NCBI GenBank assembly: GCA_023014335.1
Contig: JAECYW010000011.1
Location: 2,232,001 to 2,296,000 of the forward strand
Length of the DNA stretch: 64,000 nucleotides
Direction: 5' to 3'
DNA from: Galerina marginata
Lineage: Eukaryota; Basidiomycota; Agaricomycetes; Agaricales; Galerinaceae
In this document: piece by piece, positions 45,869 through 56,790 of the stretch
Layout: each line of letters begins with the position of its first letter
Position numbering within the stretch: the first letter of the stretch is position 1
Notes under the pieces: model-generated
The model's input: the letters and a program-made list of their open reading frames with translations, nothing else
Database searches by the model: none
What the model was told of the DNA's origin: nothing
Program-made: the position numbers and the translations under genes

Positions 45869-46868
45869 TCAAAAATTACTGCGGCCAACGCTGATCAGCA
45901 AAGCTTCCATGGAGTCATCGATATCATTGACAAGGGAAAGGCTAAGTCGGATATCGTCTTGACCACTGGCATGTCGGTATCGACCTCGAGGCTTTCTTCC
46001 TGACACTAAATAATGTACCTTGAGCCTCTCTAGAAGAAACAAGGCCTTTACTAGAATCACAAGACAAGCCATGACCAGAAACTTACCCCATACATGAACA
46101 GAACTTGGAGCCAAATGAGCACTGGTAGCCCCAACAATGACATTTGTCTTGTCGGAGTTAAAGGACGTCACATCTGAAGATCTGAAGACTTTAATGCAGA
46201 GTTTTCGGTCTAGAGTGGTAGTCATTGATTTGGTGGGTAGGCGACTAATTGTCAAAGAGCGACTGGAATTGAGTATGAATCCCGATGGAGAGTGCTAGCT
46301 CATTCATTTGTAATGTCTTTTTGCAAGAAAACCCTCTGTGCAGTAAGTCAATAAAGTCCATAAAGTCTGCAAGTTCTGGAGGTAGGCCTGCCTGGCCGGC
46401 GTCGCAGATCTGACATCGATGATCATAAGTTCCTGAACCGAAAGATATTGCAACAAGACATGATATGGGAGAATGAAGCCCCCGTTAATCGTTAAATTGA
46501 TTTCTAACAATGCCAGCTTAACTGGGCCACTACAAGCTACAAGGAGCTTGCTGAAATTTGCTGCCGACACGGGGATACTCTACTCGTATCGATCGAGTAA
46601 TTCCTGTTATCGTCGTATTCGGAGGCAAGACAGCCAATCTGATCGTCCACGCAACACGTTCTCCTCGCAGTGCACGAGCCAAACCCAGGGCTGCGCTAGC
46701 GTCTCGTCTTTGCATCGCTGTAATCCATAAATCCGAGCATTGAGCATTGTTTAGCCCAGGAGTTCCTACTGCAGGGCAAGCTCGTTGTTGAAGGTGTGTG
46801 GTGTATTCGTAAATGAAGGACTCCGAGGAATCAAATAACGGTGACCGCAGGGTTTCCCTGACAGTCAT
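45869..46868 (-). CDS. Unassigned multi-exon gene
   Basis: Minus-strand open segments at 46868 to about 46600, 46570-46304 and 46255-45869 are separated by short gaps. The last contains a 57-nt in-frame intron at 46030-46086 (GTAAGT...CTTCTAG). The middle segment is helical and hydrophobic (KLALLEINLTINGGFILPYH). Splice sites between the first two segments are poor (donor GTCTTG), and the link to the last is not established. No family recognised. It runs convergently with the helical-repeat gene. Confidence 0.4.
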
Positions 46869-46879
46869 GGCGCTCTTTG

Positions 46880-47585
46880 AACTTTCAACACATTGTATCT
46901 CTCCAACGATTCTAAGCAGGATGCGGGAGGGTAGGTTTCCGTGCTATCAGGGTGTCGGATTGATAATCGTACCGCATAGTCCAAAGGGATCACATGTCCT
47001 TGTATCGAGGTTCATTTGAGTGAGGACAAACTGAGGGTCGGTTTGGTCGTCTACAACGTGTAAGAGGTTATCAAAAATTAGCCCTCAATAACAGAGGCAG
47101 CGCGGCGCCAGAAATGTTAACCCTAACGTTTTGAATCGAATTCCACAGGAACAAAAATAGGATGAAGATGCGTAGAAATGGACTGTCGGTATGAATACGA
47201 AAAGAAGCATAAGGTCCCCTACCAGAGCTGCTATGACCTGTGCATCTGTTCAGGACAGTGCTTTGAATTTTGACGGACCAATAACAGTCGAAATCGGAGT
47301 GCGGCTGTCCATGTTATAACCAGATAAATAAGAAGACAAAGGGAAGCGGAACCGTAAAGCTTACACTGCCAGGTCCGAAGTCTTTACGAGAATGGAGGGT
47401 CAAAGAGCATCACTTGGTAGTCCAGTACACTTCGTCAAGTTGAATGTCGACCTTTACAGATTTCTCAAAAGAGAGGGACAACATTGAACTAAAGTTGACG
47501 TTCATGGATCTACGTTCCAAACCCAGGAGTTGATAGAGCAGATGAAGACTTTTCGTGGGCCGCAACCGCACACCTTTGCATTAAC
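46880..47585. repeat. Diverged tandem copy of part of the inverted-duplication element
   Basis: This stretch aligns in the same direction to about 47870-48740 of the right arm. Matching landmarks are ATCTCTCCAACGATTC, GGAGGGTAG, a TCATTTGAGTGAGGACAAA / CTTTGCGTGAGGACAAA pair, CAATAAC followed by GGCGCCAGAAATG / GGGCCAGAAATG, AAAAGAGAGGGA, TGACGTTCATG and GCAGATGAAGACTTTTC. It is much more diverged than the two arms are from each other, so it is an older insertion or a remnant of the same element family. Confidence 0.8.
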
Positions 47586-50285
47586 ACCACGTCGAATCGC
47601 GACCTTCAAGATTTAAACGATTTTTGCCTGACTCGCCGATTTTAATTTTCCGAGTTGCGTGCCGCCTTAGGACGTCGGATTGCGACCCTCTAAAATTTAG
47701 ACAACTGGTGTCTGATTGACGCTTAATATTTCGAATGTCCAGAATTGTGGGACCCGCCAAACTTAAGGGATTTGTGTCTGATTTGGACGATTTCAGACCT
47801 CACGATTTAAATGCCAGCCTACGACGTCAAGTCAGACATAACGTCGTCAGCCTCCGCTCTTCTGATGTGAATACGGAGGACATTGGATCTCTCCAACGAT
47901 TCCAAGTAGGACGCCGGAGGGTAGATTTCCTTGCTATCATGGCGCCGGATGTGTAATCGTACGACATCGTCCGAAGCGATTGCATGTTCCCGCTTCGAAG
48001 TTCCTTTGCGTGAGGACAAAGGTGCGGCCTGGAACGGTAATGCTGTGGGCAGCTTCAACAGTGCGCTGAGGGACGTTGGCCGTCCACAACATGCAAGACG
48101 ATATCGAACAATTTGTCTTCAATAACTACCAAAGGAGGGGCCAGAAATGATAACCCGGACATTGTGAACCATGCGGGATGCCCACCTCAGGAGGGATTGC
48201 GATGGGTGTTTGTTGTTCACGAGGAGGCCGACGTGTAAGGAAGGAATCCACGATTGAGGATCCACGAATAGCGTCCTCGATGACAAATCGGAGGAGGTCG
48301 GTCTTATCAAAACGAAATGGATGAGTTAACTGAAAAACTGAACGAATAAACTTACCGACGGTCGCGATGAGAATCTGACATCTGACAGTGGTATCAGGAC
48401 TATTGAAGCTTTGGCAGGCAAAAGAATTCAGGCATCATGTTACTTCCTGGTTGAAGTGAGAGACTGGGGGCCCTTGATAGCCTAATATAGTATGCTCAGT
48501 CAAGCTGAATGGATCTTTACAGGTCTCAAAAGAGAGGGATAAAACTGGACTAAGGCTGACGTTCATGAGCTGAAAGAGTAACTTGGGTAAGACTAGAAGA
48601 ACATAATAAGCAAAGAGTTCACATACCATCTCGGAGTACTCAGCAGCAGCGGACATAATAGACTCCACTCAAGAACATGTTCCGCCAAAGTAGGATACGT
48701 CTCCTAGTTAATGCGAAGATGTGTAATTGAGATCCATGAAAAGTCTTCATCTGCTTCGTAAGGTCAGGTGTGCCGGAATATAAGAGAGTAGAGAAGGTAG
48801 CCATCGGGGTATGAGAACCACGGTAACGCTTGAATAGATCCTCAGGAGTAATACACTTCTTTCTACTTTTCTGTCGTCTAGGGGTGGATGGGACCTTGGC
48901 GCGAAGCTTTCGGGCGAATCTGCCAGACTCGGGACGGCCTCCACTGCCAATTGTTCTCCCGCAATGGCGAACGCTGAGGGAGATTTGAAACAAGCGACTT
49001 TGACTAGACAGGCGGGTGCTCCTTGCGACATTCGATTAGGATTTCCACCATTACTGGAGTGTGCACCAACCGCGGCCAATATGGCACCACCGACTCCCTC
49101 GATTGGAGTGAATTCCCAGAGAAGACAGCGACTGACTGGCTCTGCCGTCGTCGCCTCATTCCCTGTGGATTTGCGAAAGACTTATCCATTGCGAGGGCAC
49201 TCCGCATGAATACAGGAAACTTCTTGAATAACTCGCGACCCACTGAAATAAACAAGTCAGTGAGATAAAAAGCCGATACGGTGGGAGCGGACTTACTGTA
49301 TTTTTGTTGAAGACCTCGGCCAAAGGATAGGAGTTGACATCGCAGAGCCACTGATCGGGATAAGGAAGTCGGCCATAACAGGTTCAGCGATCATATATGG
49401 CTTCTATGTCACTTTTTTGGATCTGACCTAAAGAGAGTTCTTCTGGAACAATTCGGAGGAGGCAGCCGTTACAATCTCGGAGAAAGGCCATCGATCGTAA
49501 TTAGAACAGGCCAAGGCTATTGTCGATGTGACGAAGGCCGAATCCGGTAGCAGAGCCGGCGATGGAAAACAGAAACCTATTCTTCGAGCAAACAGAAGGC
49601 GGCACTCCTGAGCGATATTCCACCTATTCCGATTTGATACCGCCCAGTGTTCTCTTTGGATATCAATAAGGAGTTCGTCAATGGCGCAAGTGTTTGCAAT
49701 TCGATTGACTCTGTAAGGTCGCCTTTAGCCGTGCCTGAAGATGATCGAAAGGTCAGTGAATATGAAGATGATAACTTTGGCCGAAGATACCTGTGTCCAC
49801 AAAGTCGGCTTGACGTAGATAGATCTATGGTCGAAGATTTCGGCAGAGTGCTACCGCTTGAACGAAATCAGTAAATCATCGGAAAGAAGGTGTTGCAAGA
49901 CTTACTATCGCGATATGATGGTACTTGACCTCACAGAGCAAAACGCGGGGGCTGCGTGCCATAAATTTTCGAGCAGCACTCCTCATACTGGCATTGAGAA
50001 TTGTTTGAAAAGGTTCGTACATCTCTGCGCGGGCACGTTAAGTGCAGGAGCCAATCGTGACAAGCCTTGACGATGTGCACACAGTGCGTATAATATATAG
50101 AGGAAAGTCGAGCGGAAGTTGCTTCCTCCGAATCCTTACGTAAGGTATTGCAGGGTCCTTTCAGACTCAACAATCTTCTTCTCAACGTTCAACCACAATT
50201 GCTGGACACTGACTTATTTATCTGAAATTATTCTGGGCTTTCTGGGCATGTTTCAATGCGAAAGGACGGGCTTTCTGGGCGATTA
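47586..50285. repeat. Right arm of the 2.7-kb inverted duplication
   Basis: Reverse complement of 4748-7508 (described there). The inner end at 47586 abuts an older copy of the same family; the outer end at 50285 abuts a small inverted-repeat element. The right arm lacks about 58 bases near its outer end and two bases near 48075 relative to the left arm. Confidence 0.93.
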
Positions 50286-50464
50286 TGCTCAGTAAAAAGG
50301 AAAGTTGGACAAAATCATCAATATTCATACAAAAGTTAGTCAAGAGTCAGTTACTCCTGACTTCGCGTGTGATTTCATCACGATTTTCTAGTCAGCTAAG
50401 ACGCCCTTTTAGACTCTTTCCCGACTTATAGGCAGACTATTGTCCGACTTTTGTATTTACTGAG
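50286..50464. mobile_element. Small inverted-repeat (MITE-like) element at the edge of the right arm
   Basis: CTCAGTAAA near 50288 followed by AAAGTTGGACAA corresponds, inverted, to TTGTCCGACTTT and TTTACTGAG at 50438-50462, giving imperfect terminal repeats of about 25 bases around a 125 bp AT-rich interior. No coding capacity and no clear target-site duplication. Confidence 0.55.
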
Positions 50465-50622
50465 AATGACGGGTGAGAAAAGGTCAAGGTGTTGAATACA
50501 TGAAGACTCATTAAATTACGAATATACATTAATATTCCAACTAGAAGTTTAGTCTGGTACTTAGATACTTCACTACCACTACAAATCTAGATCTGTGACT
50601 ATATGTACCCAAAGCTTAGTGA

Positions 50623-52226
50623 TTAAGGCATTGAGACGGCTAGATATATAATCAAAATCAACAAAAGCATTAAAAACAGACAGAATACAACGGCGAAGGC
50701 AACGACGAATGCTCGCAACGTCATCAATATGATGAATACACCACCTTTGGCTTCGGAGCGCTGCCTCGGTTGCTTGCTCCACTCTTTGAGGATATTTGGA
50801 ACCCCGAAGTACCTTTTGCTCTCTCTTATCGTCACTGAAGACCACGGCTGGCAAAACATGAAATAGGCGGCTTCTTCTTGACGAAGGTTTCGCATGTCAT
50901 CTTGGGAGGTGAATGTATAAACGCCAATATTTTCAGGAAACTTGAAACACAAGCAGGGGTAAGAAAACTTGGTAGCACCAGCCAAAATGTCAAGCCAGTA
51001 TTCGTGCACTGGGGCAGGCTGGCGGTGGGTTAGAATCACTGCAGACGGTTGTGCACTATAAGCATGGATAGAAAGGACGACAGCAGATAATATTTCTTAC
51101 CGGTAGAAAATATTATTTTATGACTTCGGAGGAAGGAGAACGCTTTGGCCTGTTGAATGGGTTCTGCGTTTTTGCTCTGTTTACTAACGAGCGGTATAAA
51201 TAAAAGTCACAGCATACCTGATGAACGGACTACCAATGCAATGGTGGTGTTTTTTTCTCCACTATAGAAACGTACCAACTCTTTGGTTAAAGTGTCCGTT
51301 TTCCTAGATCCTGTCGTTGCCAGTCCTACACGAGAGAAGGTATGACATCAATAGAGTGATCACTTTCTAAGTATGAGGCACCCTGACCTGGCAAATCGAT
51401 GATAGTGATTTCATCGCCCAGAAAACTGGGGCACTGTAATTCAATGCGAACGACCCCACTGGGGCGACAAGTTGAGAACATCAAGCTACGGTGTGCCTTA
51501 TCCACGCCATCTTCGTCCAGTAAGAGAACCGTTGATATCTTCTTGGTTGAGACTGGAGCGGATGCAAGCAGTTCGGCCTTCTTGAACAGAAGGCGCAATT
51601 GAGAAGAGGTCGAACAAACACTGTGCTTGTTCTGAAGTTGAATACACTTCCGGACCCCGAACGTTCCCGTCCAAAAGGTTTTATAGTGGAAAAAAATCGA
51701 TACTTTGGCGGACCAGGTGTTGGACGAGCGGATACGCCACTCCACAGGACACACAGTGTTTTTCCCAAAGGATATCTAAAAGGCAATGCAACAGCTGCAC
51801 CAAGATAGAGGAAATGCTTGACTTACCCCACAAATGCTCGCAACCAAAGAGGATTTACCTATTGGTGTTATAAAGAAACGTCAAACTTTGTCTAGTAGTG
51901 CATGAAGGCCCGCGTACCACTGGCAACATCTCCGACAAGGACTACACGATTATTAGGATTGATGTCGTCGTCGGTAAGCGGATTGGAGATAGGCCTCCCA
52001 ATTTCAGGGGAACAGTCGTGGTTATCGCTCCTTTCGGTTGTTTCCCGGCGATGTTGTACATGTCCTAAGTCTCCTGTTTTGACTGGTTGAATCGAAGTCA
52101 CGCCAGGCTGATATAGGAAGCACACCTTTAGACCGCCCAGCAGTATAATATGAAGAAGTACTATGTGGCATAGTTCGGCAGTGGCACAGATGGAACCTAA
52201 CTGGGTGCTTTTGACGGGAGAGCCCA
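50623..52226 (-). pseudogene. Dynamin-type large GTPase, G-domain only, decayed
   Basis: Minus-strand exons: about 52226-51918, 51858-51827, 51775-51388, 51325-51218, 51176-51101 and 51038-50623. Joined, they give the P-loop GDVASGKSSL (split by intron 51859-51917), a CPVE switch-I neighbourhood, FLGDEITIIDLPG (G3), ELVRFYSGEKNTTIALVV, then VILTH followed by WLDILAG, all in dynamin order. The G4 signature TKPD is replaced by THRQ, so guanine specificity should be lost. The middle, PH and GTPase-effector regions are missing; instead the protein ends in a 30-residue hydrophobic segment. Exons 4 and 5 do not join in phase (the intron would be only 41 nt), pointing to a one-base frameshift. The first 100 or so residues are not conserved and the start is uncertain. 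Normal dynamins remodel membranes; this copy is probably inactive. Confidence 0.7.
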
Positions 52227-52691
52227 TATTATATAGGATTCTAGTCCGGACCACGCATCCATGCCACTGGTTACAGAGGCCAAACTGTGGTTGCTGTACG
52301 TGTTCACAAAGGCGGAGTTCCTGATAAACAAAACGGGGAAAAGCTGGAAAAGAAAAGAACTTCAAGCAATTCGATCGCGAATTCCGAGCTTGAGGTTGTG
52401 ATCGAATGGCCCTCGTTAGGTAGCTTGCAAATAAAAACGTTCAAGGTCGACTGCAGGCGTTGTGGTCGATCCATTCCAAGGGATTTCCTAGTCTATTTTC
52501 ACGTACGGGTCAGAACCGTGCTGCAGGATATCGGACTTTTAATAGTCACGTGCATGACCAAGTACGACCACACAAATCAAACGCGCGTGTTAATTGACGC
52601 GCTGAAATTACCCATCCAGAGTCTCCGTGACCTCTCCTCACTTAAATAGCTTATTGTAAAAAGAATTAATGATAATGGCGCCATCAGAACC
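52227..52691 (+). other. Unassigned open frame upstream of the dynamin-like gene
   Basis: A plus-strand frame at 52287-52649 (120 codons) with a CRRCGRS motif overlaps the possible 5' end of the minus-strand gene. No domain recognised. Confidence 0.3.
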
Positions 52692-52699
52692 CTCCCAAC

Positions 52700-53309
52700 T
52701 AGTGCTGCCGCCACAGCGCAGTCAATGTGAAGCGACTGTGACTGCACTGTGAGATTTCAAACTCAGTCACACTGCACAGCGCGACAAAGTGCATGTGAAG
52801 GGCTGTGAAGGTTCGCCTTGAATTCGCCTTTCGTCATCGTCCTTTGAACCCTTTCCCTTTGCTGGTCACTGTTGCCTGTTATAGGTTAGCCTGATTACAC
52901 GTCGCTAGCCATCCCGTACAGCAACAAACGCCTTCCACCGAATTCTTGGCCATTCTGCGATGATGTCATGTGCGGGTGTCGGCCGTCAGGGTCGTTGCAG
53001 CGTCAGTTGGGCATCGTCTGCACTCTGGGTGCGATTTTGGGTAATACAGCCAGCCTACCGCTTAGCTCAAACATGGTTCAACAGCTAAATTGTATTCCGT
53101 TGCACCAGCCCTTCATTATCTAGCTGTAGTGTTGTATACGCGCTTAAAAATGTTGTTTAATGTCGCAGGAATTAAATTTAGAACGATTTATAAGCAGATC
53201 CCGTTGAACTTCACAGCTCTTCACAGCACACTGTGATCACTGTGAAGCGTGTCACAGCCCCACCCAAAACCACTTCACTGGCACTGTACTGCACTCTGCG
53301 GCAGCACTA
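52700..53309. mobile_element. Second non-autonomous hAT-like element with 8-bp target-site duplication
   Basis: The 610 bp element starts TAGTGCTGCCGC and ends with the exact complement of that dodecamer. It is flanked by the identical octamer CTCCCAAC at 52692-52699 and 53310-53317. The ends share the pattern TAGTG-TGCCGC with the element at 1355-1979. The subterminal regions are packed with CACTGTGA, GTGAAG and GCTGTGAAG words in both orientations over about 110 bp per side. No ORF of note. Confidence 0.9.
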
Positions 53310-53317
53310 CTCCCAAC

Positions 53318-53959
53318 ATACAAATTCTACACTTGCAAGCTTTTCGAGGGTGGTTCGTCAAGGTTGGTATGGTCGTTGAATTGGATGCTGTGGGCTGAGA
53401 TTTATCAAAACAGGTGTTTCGGGCACTGGTCCTTGACTTCTAGGATGCCTGAACTTCGAGATTGACGCCATAGACAACGAGCACAGGCAGTTGGCAGAAA
53501 TCAAGCAGAGTTGTTCGATGACGTCATTGCTAACAGGAAATTACTAAATTAGGCAAGAAACGCGACCTTAGAGTTGAAGTCGTGCAGCGCGGTTTGACCA
53601 CCCCGCGTGAAATCAGACTTCAGATGAGTAAGTCGTCGATCAGTACACATAAAAAAGACATACGAATTTTGTACGGGAGACTAGGGATTTCCAAAGCGGA
53701 CCAATGTCGCGGACCAATGTCGAGCTCGCCGAAGGGCCGACTCCTGCACGTGATCTTGTCTACACTACAACTATTACAAGGCTATCAGCAATGTCGGGGG
53801 TTGCATTACAGTGCCATAGAATTCGGGGGTACATACACTAAGTTAATAGTAAGTTCTCTTGCTCATCACACGTGCCAGGGCCGCAGCCAGGCACAATTTG
53901 GCGGAGTGGATTCAGCTCATCTGTCAAACCAACCTCGTCGTTTTCAGGTCTTTTTACCG
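53318..53959. other. Intergenic stretch with an unassigned ORF
   Basis: The ORF 53582-53962 (+, 126 codons) has no recognised domain. A frame at 53859-53950 reading LITRARAAARHNLAEWIQL may be a further decayed exon, but no family is assigned. Confidence 0.35.
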
Positions 53960-55130
53960 TGAAACGGACCTCGTCTCCCCTAAGCCAACCACCACTACAG
54001 CAACAAACCGCAAGACCGCCCTCTCGTCTCACCCTTTCTCCTCCGCCACCGCCAACATTCTTCCCTTACCATTCTCCTAGGTACTTCCGCAACCTCCACC
54101 GAACGACGACCAAGAGCTCTAATAACTAAACGCAAAGATCCGCGTCCTCGAAGCCAAACGCGCCGACGACGCTCGGCACGTGCTCGAGACATGCCTGTCC
54201 GAAGCCGGGTCCTTTGTCGCCTCCGCCCCATACTGCAAGCCAAGCTTATTACGTCCCCGCAGACCGACCTTATCGCGACGCGGCGGGAGCTGACGCACAG
54301 CAACTCTCTCAATGGGGGTGATCGATATGCAGGCGCAGCTGGAGATGGTGATGCTGGATAAGGAGCTCGCGGAGGAAAGGGCGAAGCTGGAGGATGTGAA
54401 GGAGCGGCTGGCGATTTTGGAGGTCGAGGTAGATGTGGTGAAGGAAGGTGCGTTGTGTTTTTTGTTTGCTTTTATATTGTGTTTGCTTATCTGTGTTTTT
54501 AGAGGGATACTCCTGCGAAAGATTCATCCAGCTGGAGAAGCAGAACGAGCGGCTAAAGGAGGTTTTCACAAAGTCAGTCCTTTATCACTTTCTTTTCATG
54601 AGGCTGAAAAGCTAATTTTTTATTTCCCCGAAAATCAGACTAATACAGCCCCCTACGACGAAAGTCTGATCAAACTAGCCAACGTCGAGACCCAGATCGA
54701 GGACCTCAAGCTGCAGCTGGACGACGCCCTCGTGGCGGAGGACATGCTCGTCCGGTTGACGGAACAGAATTTTATGCTCGGCGAGGTAATTATCTTCAGG
54801 AAAACCATATGGATACGGAGAAAACCTTACGTGAAGATCTCGGTTTGTCATTCTCCGCCAATCTTTTACTTTTTGAAAAAAAAAAAGTAACCTGTTATGA
54901 TATTGTTTTGAATAGAAGCCAAGGACACCCAGCTCCACGAACATGTTCGAAAAATTGAAGCCTCGACGAGACATGCATCGGCTACGAGAACACGATCGGG
55001 CAGTTCCGCGAGCTGGTCCCACCTGCGCACGGAAACCCCCACGCATTCCACATGTCGAAGCCGGAAATTAACATCCTGATGAAGTCGACGTTGAGGCCGA
55101 AGGTGGAGGAATCTTCGATCAAGGAGGTAA
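53960..55130 (+). pseudogene. Dynactin p150Glued fragment, frameshifted
   Basis: Pieces of the dynactin large-subunit coiled coil occur in order but in changing frames: KIRVLEAKRADDARH (54130), LQAKL then TDLIATRREL (54235-54295), QAQLEMVMLDKELAEERAKL (54330-54390), LAILEVEVDVVKE (54410), FIQLEKQNERLKE (54520), LIKLANVETQIEDLKLQLDD (54665-54725), MLVRLTEQNFMLGE (54745-54785), KDTQLHEHVRKIE (54922) and IGYENTIGQFRELV (54975-55017). Intron-like intervals remain (for example 54448-54502 and one near 54785). At least three frame changes and the absence of the CAP-Gly domain upstream rule out a functional product. Intact p150Glued links dynein to cargo and microtubules. Confidence 0.75.
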
Positions 55131-56790
55131 ATACGAGCTCATCATCAACAAACTCTACTTACATCATGCCCAGCCATGCGTACTCCAACGGCCAGCGTCC
55201 CGCGAGCCCGCGGTTAACTCGAATGCCATGTCGGCGCACGACATCCTTCTAGTTGCCCTCACCTGACCTCTCCCTCGTCATTTAGTGCCAATGCCGAGCT
55301 CCCAACCAGCACGCCCATCTTCTGCGCGAAAAAGAAGAGGCAGTCAAACCCCGCGATGAACTGGGGAGGGAAACTCACCACAATGAATCGATATCGGGCC
55401 AGACCCTCCACGCAAGCCATCCATTATCGTCAGCAATTCAACTGCTGTCGCTCAACCTATCGGCCTCCTCAGCCATCTCGCTTCCTGACCATCAATGAAA
55501 AGATACGAGTTCCCGTTCGACAATCTGCTCCTTTCTTACCACCTATCTTACTCTAGGTACAATATATAACAGAAACCGATTACACATCTTGTACAGTGCA
55601 CACAACATTCCCTAACTAGACCTCCGTCAGCAAACAGGGTTTCTACTTCCTGTTATTCATGATACAGTATGTTCATAAGCCATTACGCTTTCTGTGAGTC
55701 TATGACGAATAAACTATCCAGATACAATCGTGAAGATATTGATATCGCAAGGGTACAATCTGCCGCACAAGTTGGTCGGGTATATAGTTGACTTCCAGTC
55801 GTCACCTGTATTCCTTTGCAGAGGAAGGCACACCCTGACTCGTTCATGGAGTTCGAGATGTTCAAGATGCTTGTCATCCCTGCGCCGGCTCGACTTCATC
55901 AATGGGGTATAGCCCTGCCATCATGAGGTTTGATCGGGCCTTGCGAATATTAGCATGACAGAGCGGTGTTGCAGGGGCGTGTTTGAGTTGCTGGCAGTGC
56001 CAACGGTTAAGACGGTTCATGGGCTTGTTTATGGGCTTCTAACAAGGCGAGTCGACCACGTTGTTCTCGCTCATCTCGCCGCTAAAGACGAGCAGCGGGC
56101 ATCTCTCCATTCATTCGTTGCCGTCGCCTAGCACCAGCCGCCTTGTGGGGAAACTCGAAATTCATTATGGCCTTCAACATATATATGTACTCTGCCTCAC
56201 CTTTCTCTCTGTTTTCTCGACTGGCGCCTTCAGCTTCCAGTTTTCATTTTATAGATATATATAACATTGAATGTAACCTGTTCTTGAACTTCTTACCTGG
56301 CTCGTTCATCCACAGAAAGTGATATGCCTTCTCAACTTACTCAAATCCAGCTCATCATTTCTGACTTCTGCTGAGCCATTGACAGCTGACAAACTCACTC
56401 ATTTTTATATCATGACTGCTGAACATGCTATGCCAGGTTTTTGGAAGATATATTGTAGAAGAATCCCTTCACCTACTGTACACCTTGGTCCAACATCTCA
56501 CAGCTTCATGCAAAAATCTTCTCATTAACAACAGATCTAGAGAAGGTGCTCATATGCAATTATGGTCTAACAAATGACATCTTGGTGAAAGAAAAAAAAT
56601 TGATTCCTATTCAGCAGTGATCTCGCCGTTACCCAGACGTTTAGTCTTCCAAATTATACAATTTGTGACTGATGCTGTTGCAATGATGAATGTTTCTTCA
56701 TTTTCATCTTGGTGCCCCTAAGATCAATGGTTGTTAGATATATACAATAAATTTCTGTCCATGAAATTTTTTACGGTAGTTGCAACTATC
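55131..56790. other. Gene-poor stretch, possibly with further decayed exons
   Basis: A frame near 55320-55360 reading REKEEAVKPRDELG could be another scrap of the dynactin coiled coil. ORFs at 55356-55556, 55730-55912, 56061-56264 and 56319-56528 (+) have no domain. 56270-56780 is AT-rich and featureless. Confidence 0.35.
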
